Assembly: GCF_007475525.1 (NCBI RefSeq)
Contig: NZ_CP037899.1
Location: forward strand, 1 to 64,000
From: Methylacidiphilum kamchatkense Kam1
GTDB lineage: Bacteria > Verrucomicrobiota > Verrucomicrobiia > Methylacidiphilales > Methylacidiphilaceae
Direction: 5' to 3'
Length of the DNA stretch: 64,000 bases
This document shows positions 36,778 to 45,977 of this stretch, piece after piece (position 1 is the first letter of the stretch; every line of letters starts with the position of its first letter). A program made the position numbers and the translations under genes. The notes beneath the pieces are model-generated. The model saw only the letters and a program-made list of their open reading frames with translations. It searched no databases and was not told where the DNA came from.

Positions 36778-39072
36778 TCATTTTAAAAGATCTTGAGGGT
36801 CGACATCTAATCTAATGTTGATACCCATTTCAGACTCTTTGACAAAAATCAGCTTCTTTAACTTTTGACTGATCTCCATGACTTTTTGACAGCGTATGAA
36901 TAACTGATAATGATATTTGCCTTTGATTTTGGCAATTGGGGCCTGAGTCGGTTCACCGACGATAGCATTAGAATCTTTCAATGCTTCTTTAATTTCTTTA
37001 GTGAATGCTTCTGCCATAAACTTAACTTTTTCTTCTGGATTCCCTATGAAGCGAATCAATATGGCTCTGCAGAAGGGGGGATAAAAAAGAGTTTTTCTAA
37101 ATTCTAGTTCCTGGTCAACAAAACCAAGATAATCGTGGTGCCTAGCAAATTGGATGGCTGGATGGTAGGGGGTTCGTGTCTGTACAAAGACTTCTCCTTC
37201 AACAGAACCCCTGCCTGAACGGCCTGAAACCTGTAAGAGTTGTTGGAAACTTTTCTCTGATGCTCGAAAATCAGGGAGATGAAGTAGACCATCTATGGAA
37301 ACAATTCCTACAAGGCTTACATGAGGAAAGTCTAAGCCTTTTGAAACCATCTGAGTACCGACAAGAATATCAAATTGTCGTTCTCCAAAGGCCCTTAAGG
37401 CTCTTTCCATTGCCCCCTTTTTTTTCATTGTATCTGAATCCATTCTTAAAACTCGAGCAGAGGAAAACATTTGTTGAATGGCTTCTTCTACTTTTTCTGT
37501 GCCGCTTCCCAAAAATTTAAAAGCTCCGACTGCCCGACACGTAGGACAGAAAGAAGGAACAGAAGTAGAATAATTGCATAGATGACAATTCAAAATCCCA
37601 AGGTTTTTATGGAAACTTAGGGAAATCGAACAATTTGGACATGGAAGGACATAACCACAATCTGAGCATTGCAGCGAAGAGGAATAGCCCCTGTGATTTA
37701 TATAAAGGATAATTTGCTCTTTTCTTTCCAGTCTTTTTTCTATGGCTTCTTTTAGTTCTTCTGAAACCAATTCTTCAGGCTTTAGAAAAAAACCGGTTCC
37801 TTTCTTTTCTTGTTGGGAAAGTTTCCTTTTGCGTTTTCTTAGATCGATAATGCTGACAGAAGGCAGTTTTCTTTCTTCGACCCTCTTTCTAAGTTCTATT
37901 AGTTTATATTTACCGCTAATCGCATTATAATACGATTCCAAGGAGGGAGTGGCTGAACCCAAAATAATCAGGGCTCCTTCCAGTCGAGCACGCATTACGG
38001 CCACGTCTCTGCCGTGGTAGCGCGGGCTTTCCTCTTGTTTGAAAGAGCTTTCATGTTCTTCATCCACAATGATTAACCCTAGAACGGGGAATGGAGCAAA
38101 AAGAGCCGACCTGGTGCCAACAAGAATATCAATCTTGCCATGGAGTATATCATACCAAAGCGTTGCTTTTTCACTACGGGAAATGCGGCTATGCCAGCAA
38201 CCAATAGAGGCTCCTTGTGCTGTAAATCTGGCTTTAATTCTCTCCAGGAGTTGTGGTGTTAAAGAAATTTCAGGGACTAAGAGAAGAACCTGTTTTTTTT
38301 GTGTTAAGCATTTTTCAATTGTCTGCATATAGACTTCTGTCTTCCCACTACCAGTGACTCCAAAAAGAAGAATCGGTTGAGGGAGGCCTTTATGCATTTC
38401 CTCTTCGATCAAGCGGACTGCATGGCTTTGTTCTTCTGTCAAGGATTTTGGGGCAGAATGATCAGGAACGATCGGGAAATAGATTTCCTCTTTTTTTTGA
38501 GATAATCCAACTATTAACCCTTTGCGCAAAAGATTCTTCCAGATGTTTCGTGAAATCCCAGTCTTTTTAGGAAGCTCAGAAAGCCAAGCGGGTTGCCATT
38601 TTTTGAGGAAATCCAAAGCCTCTTTTTCTTTTTTGGATCTTTTTATTTTGCTTTGAATATAAAGAGGATCTAAATGCGTAGGCAGAGATAATAGAAGGTC
38701 TTCTTTTGGTTTAATGGTTGCTCTAATGGAATCAGGCAAGGCGGTTCGTAAAGCCGAAATCAACGGGCTACAATAGTAGTCTGCAATCCACTTGCATAAT
38801 TTGAGAATATTTTGAGGGACTAATAATTCTTTATTTTCCCTACAGAGAATGGGTTTAAGCGCAGAGGTTTGTTTTTCAAGAATGTCTACGACGATTCCCT
38901 TGCCAAATCCCTTCTTAAATGGAACGCGAACGTGAGTGCCTAAAACAATTTCTTTCTCGAGGGCTTCGGGAATAGCATAGTCTAGCAGAAAGTCTCTTTT
39001 ATTATCAAGAAGCACTCGAGCGATATGGAGGGTGGGCAGAGAAGGAGGTGGGAAAAAAAATTCCTGTTCCAT
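36778..39072 (-). CDS. priA: Primosomal protein N' (replication restart helicase PriA)
   Basis: 3'-5' helicase that reloads the replisome at stalled forks. Walker A is LFGVTGSGKTEVYMQ, the DEAH-type box is IIVDEEHESSFK, and two zinc-binding clusters are seen in CSDCGYVLPCPNC and CHLC with CPTC. VGTQMVSKGLDFPHVSLVG is motif V. I start at ATG 39072 (764 residues, MEQEFFFPPPS); an upstream ATG at 39114 would add 14 residues with no family resemblance. Confidence 0.95.
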   Translation of the reverse strand: MEQEFFFPPPSLPTLHIARVLLDNKRDFLLDYAIPEALEKEIVLGTHVRVPFKKGFGKGIVVDILEKQTSALKPILCRENKELLVPQNILKLCKWIADYYCSPLISALRTALPDSIRATIKPKEDLLLSLPTHLDPLYIQSKIKRSKKEKEALDFLKKWQPAWLSELPKKTGISRNIWKNLLRKGLIVGLSQKKEEIYFPIVPDHSAPKSLTEEQSHAVRLIEEEMHKGLPQPILLFGVTGSGKTEVYMQTIEKCLTQKKQVLLLVPEISLTPQLLERIKARFTAQGASIGCWHSRISRSEKATLWYDILHGKIDILVGTRSALFAPFPVLGLIIVDEEHESSFKQEESPRYHGRDVAVMRARLEGALIILGSATPSLESYYNAISGKYKLIELRKRVEERKLPSVSIIDLRKRKRKLSQQEKKGTGFFLKPEELVSEELKEAIEKRLERKEQIILYINHRGYSSSLQCSDCGYVLPCPNCSISLSFHKNLGILNCHLCNYSTSVPSFCPTCRAVGAFKFLGSGTEKVEEAIQQMFSSARVLRMDSDTMKKKGAMERALRAFGERQFDILVGTQMVSKGLDFPHVSLVGIVSIDGLLHLPDFRASEKSFQQLLQVSGRSGRGSVEGEVFVQTRTPYHPAIQFARHHDYLGFVDQELEFRKTLFYPPFCRAILIRFIGNPEEKVKFMAEAFTKEIKEALKDSNAIVGEPTQAPIAKIKGKYHYQLFIRCQKVMEISQKLKKLIFVKESEMGINIRLDVDPQDLLK

Positions 39073-39195
39073 GTAGAACCTTTTAAAAAATAAATTAAAG
39101 CTAGGCAGAGACAAAAGAGAAATGATTTGATGCGTTGAAAGTGCTTTTATCTTGCAACATTGTGATGTAATTTGAAAGCAAAAAGGATTAATCCA

Positions 39196-39402
39196 ATGTC
39201 AGATAAAGTATATAAGATTGTTCATGTCATTGGCACTTCTACCGAAAGCATCCAACAGGCGGTTCGCAATGCTATAGAAAGAGCAAGTAAAACACTTCGT
39301 AATGTGGATTGGTTTGAGGTCAAAGAGATTCGAGGATCGGTTAATAAAGATGGAATCCTCTTTCAAGTAGAGGTAAGAATAGGCTTTAGGCTAGAAGACT
39401 AA
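39196..39402 (+). CDS. Dodecin family flavin-binding protein
   Basis: A 68-residue protein, MSDKVYKIVHVIGTS..., with the beta-alpha-beta-beta dodecin fold, including the segment VDWFEVKEIRG whose Trp stacks on the flavin in known dodecins. Dodecins form dodecamers that store or buffer flavin. A TTG at 39172 is in frame but the family starts at the chosen ATG. Confidence 0.9.
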   Translation: MSDKVYKIVHVIGTSTESIQQAVRNAIERASKTLRNVDWFEVKEIRGSVNKDGILFQVEVRIGFRLED

Positions 39403-39456
39403 CAAGAGTTGTTTTTGAATATTCCTTGACCCAAGCCTTTTGTGTTTAAATATAGG

Positions 39457-39960
39457 TCAATAAATGACTTTTAGAGGGGACTCTTCCCAGCTTTTTAAAA
39501 TAGCTAGTCCTTCTTCTCTTAATAGTTGAAAAGATTGCAGTTGTCTTTCGTTGGATGGTTTTTTAAGTTCCTCATACAATAAAACATCTCGAAAGCCAAT
39601 TTTTTGAGCATCTTCTGCAGAACAACCAAAATATATTTTGTTGATCCCAGCCCAATAAATTGCCGAAAGACACATAGGACAGGGCTCACAACTACAGTAA
39701 ATGATAGCCCCATTCAAATTGAATTTGTAAAGTTTGTTGGCTGCTCTACGAATCGCAAGAATTTCAGCATGTGCGGTTGGATCTTGAGTGGAGAGTACCT
39801 CGTTATGAGCTAAGCCAATCGCTTCTCCTTGAAGGACCACAACTGCTCCAAATGGGCCGCCTTCTCCTTGTTCTGAACCATATTTTGCTAGTTTAAATGC
39901 TAACCTCAGCCAAAACTCAGGGCTATCGCCGTTCATCGGTGGTTCGAAGATATCTGCCAT
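39457..39960 (-). CDS. Guanine deaminase (GuaD-type, CDA fold)
   Basis: A 167-residue zinc deaminase. GGPFGAVVV, the His-Glu pair in PTAHAEILAIRRA and the zinc cysteines in CEPCPMCLSAIYWA identify the cytidine-deaminase superfamily. The overall pattern, including the extended C-terminus ending in KVIY, follows Bacillus GuaD, which converts guanine to xanthine with a domain-swapped tail. tRNA adenosine deaminase is the alternative but usually ends differently. It is divergent from norC. Confidence 0.82.
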   Translation of the reverse strand: MADIFEPPMNGDSPEFWLRLAFKLAKYGSEQGEGGPFGAVVVLQGEAIGLAHNEVLSTQDPTAHAEILAIRRAANKLYKFNLNGAIIYCSCEPCPMCLSAIYWAGINKIYFGCSAEDAQKIGFRDVLLYEELKKPSNERQLQSFQLLREEGLAILKSWEESPLKVIY

Positions 39961-40117
39961 AGTTTGCCTAGTTTAGTTGTTTTCTTCAAGAACGGAAAGA
40001 ATTCACAATGAAAAATATATCTAACCATACATCCTTCCGGTTTACTATTCTCTGCTGAGAGTATCAGTCCGAAAAGGAATCTTGTCTTCTTTTGTCTGTT
40101 GTGTTAGCTCCTTTCTT

Positions 40118-40792
40118 ATGAAATTTGGGTGGTTAGAAATCACTCTTTTTTCGATTGTCCTTGTCGTAGTGATCTCAGCCATATTTGTTAGAGGGAAAAA
40201 TTGGTTAGAACCAGGTTTTTGGGGAGTGTTTGCTATCGTGAGTTCTTTGGTAATGTTTTCTGTTCTCTGGCTTTTAACTTTTGATACCTTAAAGAAAATT
40301 TCATTTGGTTCAGCTCGAGTACCGTCTCCAACCGTTATCAATCACAAAATTGGATTTGAATATGATCCAGATAAAAAGCGCTACATGCCAACAATAGGGG
40401 AAGAAGAATTGTTTTTCGGGAAAAAATGGTCAGAACAAGAAGCGACTCAACTGTTAACTAAAGGCAAATTAGTGATTCAGAGTAGAAATTGCATGGACTG
40501 TCATACTCTTTTAGGCAATGGAGCCTATTTTGCACCTGATCTTACGAAATCTTGGCTTGATCCAAAATGGCAGACAATGATCCAACCAATGATAGGGGTG
40601 GCTACAAAAGAAGAAACTATGGCTAAATGGCTGCAGAACCCTGAATATTATGGGACATGGCAAAGAAGAATGCCCAATTTGAAATTGACAGAAGAGGAGG
40701 CCAAGGCAGTTGTTGGCTATCTAAAATTCATGTCTGCTATCGATACAAACGGGTTTCCGGATCATTTTGGCAAATCAGCCGCTACTTTTTGA
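40118..40792 (+). CDS. norC: Nitric oxide reductase cytochrome c subunit (NorC-like)
   Basis: Passes electrons to NorB through haem c. The c-type haem motif is CMDCH, followed by TLLGNGAYFAPDLTK and the distal Met in RRMPNL; IDTNGFP near the end is also typical. I use ATG 40118 (224 residues, MKFGWLEI); an in-frame TTG at 40082 is less likely. It has two N-terminal membrane helices (about 5-24 and 34-57) rather than the usual one, followed by an additional 50-residue linker before the haem domain. norB starts 15 bases later. Confidence 0.9.
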   Translation: MKFGWLEITLFSIVLVVVISAIFVRGKNWLEPGFWGVFAIVSSLVMFSVLWLLTFDTLKKISFGSARVPSPTVINHKIGFEYDPDKKRYMPTIGEEELFFGKKWSEQEATQLLTKGKLVIQSRNCMDCHTLLGNGAYFAPDLTKSWLDPKWQTMIQPMIGVATKEETMAKWLQNPEYYGTWQRRMPNLKLTEEEAKAVVGYLKFMSAIDTNGFPDHFGKSAATF

Positions 40793-40807
40793 TTCCCAAA
40801 GTTAAAA

Positions 40808-42211
40808 ATGAAAGAAAGCAAGGGTCTTTATGAATCACAAAAATTAGCCATTGGCTATTGGATCGTAGCTATATGTCTTTTTGGAGTCCAACTTATCTTT
40901 GGACTGATTATTTCCTATCAATATATCCAGCCTGAATTTCTCCATAAATTCCTAAACTTCTCTATTTGTCGGCTGCTTCATATTAACTCAATGATTCTTT
41001 GGTTGCTTTTTGGTTTCATTGGGGGAATCTATTGGTTTTTACCTTTAGAAACAGAAAGAGAGGTTGTAGGCATTTTTCTTGGCAAGATCGCTTTTATAGT
41101 GCTGATAGCAGCTGTCAGTATTGTTGTGCTGGTTTTTTTGCTTGTACAAATAGGCAAAGGAGAAATGCTAACGCTTTGGTTTATTACTGAAGGCAGAGAG
41201 TATATTGAAGCGCCAAGATGGGCTGATATTGGCATAGTGGCTGTTTTTTCGATAATATTTTTTAATGTTTTTGCCTCTATCTGGAAAGCCAAGAAACTAA
41301 AGGGAATACTTTGGGTATTAATAGTGGACCTGCTTGCCATTATTGGATTTTACATTGCAGGCATGTTCTTCAGTCCCAATATCTCGGTAGATCAATTTTG
41401 GTGGTGGTGGGTGGTGCATCTTTGGGTTGAAGCAACCTGGGAAGTGCTAGTTGGAGTACTTGTTGGATGGGTGCTAATGGCTGTTCTGGGAACCCCAAGA
41501 AAAATTGTTGAAGGATGGCTTTACTTAGAAGTTTTCCTTATTTTTGGAACAGGAATTTTAGGACTAGGACATCATTATTTCTGGATAGGTGCTCCAGAAT
41601 ATTGGTTAGGCATTGGAGGCTTTTTTTCTGCCCTAGAGCCCTTGCCTCTCGTTGCAATGATCGTTCATGCAGTCTATGATGCGGGAGTCCACAGGTTAAA
41701 AACAATTAATAAACCTGCTTTTTTTTGGATTGTGGCACAAGCCTTTGGGAATTTCATCGGAGCAGGGGTATGGGGCTTTATGCATACATTGCCTCAAATC
41801 AATCTTTATAGTCATGGCACACAGTTGACAGCAGCCCATGGACATCTTGCTTTTTTTGGTGCATATGTTGCCACGAATCTTGCCATCATTTATACGGCTC
41901 TTCAAAGAATTCGGTTGCCTGAGGAATCCCTTCTTGATGGAACCCTTTGGAAATGGGTTTTTATTGGCTTGATTCTGGCTATGTTGGGCATTACTGCTCC
42001 ATTAACTGTGGCTGGGTTTGCTCAAACATTTATCGAACGAGCCGTTGGTGGTTCGACATGGCAAGCCTACATTGATGCTCAGTTGCATCCCTGGTTTAAA
42101 GAGTCCATGATCTGGCGCATGGGATTTGGAATTATGTTTTTTGTTTGTTATTTATTACTTGTCACTGATTTATTAACTATTGGTAAAAGAAAGGCCACTC
42201 ATCAGCAATAG
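40808..42211 (+). CDS. norB: Nitric oxide reductase catalytic subunit NorB
   Basis: Reduces two NO to N2O at a haem b3-FeB centre in the membrane. The 467 residues have about twelve helices. Metal ligands can be placed: LLHINSM (low-spin haem), VVHLWVEATWEV (FeB His and the Glu), GLGHHYFW (two FeB His), and AAHGHLAFFG (both haem His). This is the cytochrome c-linked form, without the N-terminal domain of quinol enzymes. With NorC it would detoxify or respire NO. Confidence 0.95.
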   Translation: MKESKGLYESQKLAIGYWIVAICLFGVQLIFGLIISYQYIQPEFLHKFLNFSICRLLHINSMILWLLFGFIGGIYWFLPLETEREVVGIFLGKIAFIVLIAAVSIVVLVFLLVQIGKGEMLTLWFITEGREYIEAPRWADIGIVAVFSIIFFNVFASIWKAKKLKGILWVLIVDLLAIIGFYIAGMFFSPNISVDQFWWWWVVHLWVEATWEVLVGVLVGWVLMAVLGTPRKIVEGWLYLEVFLIFGTGILGLGHHYFWIGAPEYWLGIGGFFSALEPLPLVAMIVHAVYDAGVHRLKTINKPAFFWIVAQAFGNFIGAGVWGFMHTLPQINLYSHGTQLTAAHGHLAFFGAYVATNLAIIYTALQRIRLPEESLLDGTLWKWVFIGLILAMLGITAPLTVAGFAQTFIERAVGGSTWQAYIDAQLHPWFKESMIWRMGFGIMFFVCYLLLVTDLLTIGKRKATHQQ

Positions 42212-42222
42212 GACCTTTTCTT

Positions 42223-42537
42223 ATGAGTGCTGACTCCGTTTTAAGGATGCTTTTGGCCAGCTTGACTTTTGTTCTTACGGCGGGCTTGTATGCATTTTTT
42301 TATGCGTTTGGAAGATTGAAAGGATCTTTCTTTTGGGAACTCTTTTCTTTTGTTTTTGCCTTAATGATGATGCTTAGCGGGTTTTTTCTTGTTTCGTGTC
42401 CTGCATTTACTCTTTTTTGGAAGTTTCTTCTGATTTTTTCTATTTTTAGCTATTTGATCATTCCAAAAGCCATGTTATGGGTTGTCAAAAAAATTCATCA
42501 AAGAGAAGAAGAAGGAAGACTAAAGACATTGAAATAG
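42223..42537 (+). CDS. Small membrane protein of the nor operon
   Basis: A 104-residue protein with three predicted membrane helices (about 7-27, 37-57, 62-82) and a charged C-terminus ending KKIHQREEEGRLKTLK. It follows norB by 11 bases on the same strand, so it is probably cotranscribed. I do not recognise a family. Its position suggests an accessory role in NorCB assembly, which is only inference. Confidence 0.65.
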   Translation: MSADSVLRMLLASLTFVLTAGLYAFFYAFGRLKGSFFWELFSFVFALMMMLSGFFLVSCPAFTLFWKFLLIFSIFSYLIIPKAMLWVVKKIHQREEEGRLKTLK

Positions 42538-42585
42538 ATAAAAAAAGCTTGTTTTAATTTATAAGAGATTATACAGAAATGATGC

Positions 42586-43103
42586 ATGCCTGATATCTCC
42601 TTGAGTGCTGTCTATCATTCGTTAGAGGATGCTGAAAAGGCTCTAAAGAGCCTGGAGCAAAATCAATTCCCTCTTACAAGGGTTTCTATTCTAGCTCAAG
42701 ATCTATCCAGTGAAAGAAAAGTTCACGGATACGTCACTGCTGGAGATATAGCCAAAACGGGTGCTACTATAGGGGTTGGGTTGGCGGACTGTTTGGGATC
42801 CTTGTAGGTGCAGCCTTTGTTTGGGTGCCTGGATTTGGTCCATTGATCGTTGCTGGTCCTCTTTCAGCAGCTTTACTTGGAGGATTAGAGGGATTGGTTG
42901 CCGGTGGAGTTGCTGGAGCAGCTCTTGGATTTTTGTCTGGCTTGGGGATAGAAAAAAAACATATTTTAAAATTTGAAGAACATCTCAAAGCTGGAAAATA
43001 TCTTCTTGTTATACGAGGCACTGAAGAAGAGATTGAACGGGCTAAAAAGATTATTGAAGCGACGCAGCCACTTGAAATGCAGGTTCATAAAGAAAACCCA
43101 TAA
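42586..43103 (+). CDS. Glycine-rich membrane protein, general-stress-protein-like (one frame break)
   Basis: The N-terminal 60 residues, with AVYHSLEDAEKALKSLEQ, resemble the soluble YflT/17M domain of general stress proteins. A glycine- and alanine-rich hydrophobic middle (GPLIVAGPLSAALLGGLEG, then VAGGVAGAALGFLSG) looks like a glycine zipper, followed by a charged KHILKFEEHLKAGKY... region. The frame is lost in a G4 run at 42772-42775; one more G gives TIGGWVGGLFGILVG and a 172-residue protein. Function unknown; a stress or membrane-quality role is a guess. Confidence 0.7.
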
Positions 43104-43542
43104 TCAGAGATTTTTGGGAGATGTTTTCTTTTATTCTTTGAGTTGACCTTGACAAAAGACTTAGGATTCAATCGATATCCTCTTCAAATTGAAAGCAGCT
43201 GATATGGAAAAAGAAAATTTGAGCTGCGCCAGAGAGTTCTCTCTTTCTATAACTTTGGTGGATTGATAGGTCATTAATGGATGCTCAACGACTCCATGCT
43301 AGCTCTTACTCTTCGGGAAGCAAGTCAAAGGCTAGGAGTTTGATAGATAAAAAGAAGCAAATGTGCAGATTGAGGTAAGTGGATTTTTGAATCAGAGGTA
43401 AGCAGCTTTATCTCTTTGTTCGTTCCTCAAATTAAAATAATACTTCCCCCTTCCCTCCAAGAATGGGAACTGAGACAATCACTGTGGTTTTCCACAAAAC
43501 AGCTAGTCCTTTGTTTATCTAATAACTATTTAAAATATAAAA
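43104..43542. other. Gene-free stretch
   Basis: 439 bases between two convergent genes. Only short frames occur, the longest plausible one a 33-codon Ser/Lys-rich frame from ATG 43277 with no ribosome site and no recognisable similarity. I see no repeat, tRNA or clear terminator. Confidence 0.5.
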
Positions 43543-44175
43543 TTACATTATAGGCAGATTCTTTTCTATCTCCTTCCAGTCAAGATTGTTAAAAAATTCT
43601 TCAATGTAACCTTCTTTGTCTGAACCAAAGTCTGGCTCATAGGCATGATCGGCAAGATCGATAGCTAGCAGAGGACTCATACCTGAAAAAGGAAAAGCAT
43701 CTTCCCTGTTAGAAGATAGATTAAAGAGTTTACCAGTATAATGATCCAAAACCAACCAGACCCAGCCTGTAGAATAAAGTGCCTTAATTTTAAAATCTAG
43801 CTTGAATCGGACTACGGAATCAAAATTGATTTCTAGAAGTTCTTTGATTTTCCCTTCACAATTTCCATTTCTGCCTAAAGAAGAGAAATACAATTCATGG
43901 CTTGCAATCTTACCATAAAGGGAAAACCATTGACCTATCTTTGAGGTGACAAGCTCTTTTTTGGAGGATTCTTCCTCTGTGTTTTGAAAAGAAGACCAGT
44001 TGTCAAGATATTGAGAAAATTCATTGGCTATGGAGTTAGCCTCTTGCAAAAGATGACCGTATAAAGCCACATGCTTATTTAAAGCGCTTGCAGAGAATTT
44101 CCCTATTCCATTTTCAAATTTTTTTAAAAAAACTTCAGACTTGTCCGTTAAAACTTTCAGTGAATCGGTAGCCAT
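43543..44175 (-). CDS. Iron/manganese superoxide dismutase-fold protein (divergent)
   Basis: A 210-residue protein that follows the Fe/Mn SOD pattern: an N-terminal helix with His35 in LNKHVALYGH, His93 in ASHELYF, STGWVWLVLDH, and Asp173-x3-His177 in AIDLADHAYEPDF, the four positions that bind the metal. Several active-site residues differ: the helix His-His-x-x-Tyr pattern is lost, and the Trp of the usual DVWEHAY is Ala. It may still bind a metal, but normal dismutase activity is uncertain. It stands downstream of recN on the same strand. Confidence 0.72.
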   Translation of the reverse strand: MATDSLKVLTDKSEVFLKKFENGIGKFSASALNKHVALYGHLLQEANSIANEFSQYLDNWSSFQNTEEESSKKELVTSKIGQWFSLYGKIASHELYFSSLGRNGNCEGKIKELLEINFDSVVRFKLDFKIKALYSTGWVWLVLDHYTGKLFNLSSNREDAFPFSGMSPLLAIDLADHAYEPDFGSDKEGYIEEFFNNLDWKEIEKNLPIM

Positions 44176-44235
44176 TCTGCATATAATAATAGGAAAATTC
44201 TTAGGTTCATGGCAAGGATTCGTTTTTTTCTCTTA

Positions 44236-45939
44236 CTATTGGAGTAATTTTTCTAGGCTCTTTTCTTCTTTGTTCCCCTTGGCTACGGAAAGTAGTTTGC
44301 GAGCAAGTCTTATTGCTTCTTCGTTTTCTCCTCCAAGCATTCTTGCAATTTCTTTCAAACGGTCATCTTCAACAAGTTCCTTCAATAGAACTCGGGTAAC
44401 ATTTTCTTCCGATTCTTTTATAACCTTGAAATGAGCATCCCCTCCGGCAGCCATGGATGGAAGATGGGTTATGCACAGTACTTGATGGTTTATTGAAAGT
44501 TCCTTCAATAAAGAACTTACTTTCCAGGCTATTTCCCCACCTATGTTAGCGTCTATTTCGTCGAAAACAAGTATTGGAATAGGATCGACTCGTGCAAAGA
44601 CTGCTTTTAGGGCCAGCATGACTCTAGCTGCTTCTCCACTTGAGGCAATTTCTTTCAATGGTTTGAATGGAATGCCTGGATTAGGGGAAAAAAGAAATTC
44701 TATTTCGTCTTGACCAGAAGGACTAACCTTTTCTTTGCTATCAAAACTTATGGAAAATCCTGACCGGGCAAAACCCAATGATTGGAGCACAGTTTGAATA
44801 GAAGCGATTAATTCATCGGCTGTTTTTTTTCTTTTGGAACTTAAATGCAAGGCTTCTTTTTGAAGTGCTTCCAAAAGTTGAAGTTCTTCTTTAGCGATAT
44901 TTCGGACCAAAGATTCCTCTTCCTCTATTTTGGCTAATTGTTCGCTAATTTTAGATTTATAATCGATTAATTCATCTATCTGCAAAGCATACCTTCTTTT
45001 TAAATGCTCTAGGAAATTTTTTCTTTGTTCTAATTTTTCGAGTGCTTCTGGATCTATTTCTATTTTAGAAAAATAATCTTCGATTAATCTATCGAGTTCT
45101 AGCAAATCATGAGCTGCTGACTGTTCCAGGGCTATTGCTAGAGAGCCTTTTTGAGGATCAAATTTCTCCAATGCGCAAAGGTGCCTATGCAGAGAAGATA
45201 ATAAAGAAAGAATAGAGGGATTGTTCTGGGAAAGCAAACCACGAATTGCTCCAAGACAATCATAAATTTTCCAGCCGGTTCTAGCTAGATTTAGCTTTTG
45301 GTCGATTACTTCTTCTTCTCCTGGAATAAGATTGGCAGCGACAATCTCCTGCAGTTGCTCGTTAAGTCTCTGTTTCTTTTTGAGCAGCTCTTCTAAAGAA
45401 AGAGAATTTTTTTTCTTCAACAGTTTTTGATGATTCTCATAAAGGGTTTTTACTCGATGGGATACCTCGTTTAAAGAGCCAAAAGTATCGAGGAGCTTTA
45501 ATTGGATTTTTTTGTCGAAAAGGGATTGATGATCGTGAGGACCAAGAACATCGATCAGATTATCTCCTAGTTCTTTTAAAAGAGAAAGCGGAATGAGTTC
45601 ACCATTAATGAATTGCCGACTCGATCCTGAAGGCCGGATTTCCCTTCTCAAAATAAAAGAAGAGCTATCTAATTCATCCAATCCTTTTTCTTTGAAAAGA
45701 TCAGAAATCCTGGTCCAGAAAGTCTCTGATAATTGAAATTCTCCTTCAACTATGCCTGGCTTTTCTTTATTTTTTAAAAAAGACGGAGAAGCTCTTTCTC
45801 CCAATAGAAACTTTAAGGAGTCGATGACTATCGATTTGCCTGCACCGGTTTCTCCAGTTAAAACATTGAGTCCCGGGACAAGGTCCCATTCTAGCTCTTC
45901 AATGAGGGCGAGGTTTTCAATCCTTAACTTGAGTAACAT
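44236..45939 (-). CDS. recN: DNA repair protein RecN
   Basis: SMC-like ATPase that holds DNA ends during double-strand break repair. The 567 residues have Walker A GETGAGKSIVIDSL near 30, long coiled-coil stretches in the middle (Lys/Glu/Leu rich) and a C-terminal half with SSGEAARVMLALK and Walker B LVFDEIDANIGGEIAWKV. Length and layout fit. It follows prfB by about 40 bases on the same strand. Confidence 0.95.
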   Translation of the reverse strand: MLLKLRIENLALIEELEWDLVPGLNVLTGETGAGKSIVIDSLKFLLGERASPSFLKNKEKPGIVEGEFQLSETFWTRISDLFKEKGLDELDSSSFILRREIRPSGSSRQFINGELIPLSLLKELGDNLIDVLGPHDHQSLFDKKIQLKLLDTFGSLNEVSHRVKTLYENHQKLLKKKNSLSLEELLKKKQRLNEQLQEIVAANLIPGEEEVIDQKLNLARTGWKIYDCLGAIRGLLSQNNPSILSLLSSLHRHLCALEKFDPQKGSLAIALEQSAAHDLLELDRLIEDYFSKIEIDPEALEKLEQRKNFLEHLKRRYALQIDELIDYKSKISEQLAKIEEEESLVRNIAKEELQLLEALQKEALHLSSKRKKTADELIASIQTVLQSLGFARSGFSISFDSKEKVSPSGQDEIEFLFSPNPGIPFKPLKEIASSGEAARVMLALKAVFARVDPIPILVFDEIDANIGGEIAWKVSSLLKELSINHQVLCITHLPSMAAGGDAHFKVIKESEENVTRVLLKELVEDDRLKEIARMLGGENEEAIRLARKLLSVAKGNKEEKSLEKLLQ

Positions 45940-45977
45940 GAAAAATCTTTATCATTTTAAAATAATCGAAACGGGGT

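Noticed and set aside
43277-43378. 33-codon basic Ser/Lys-rich frame in the 43.1-43.5 kb gap
   Set aside because: No ribosome site, no recognisable family; chance frame is more likely.
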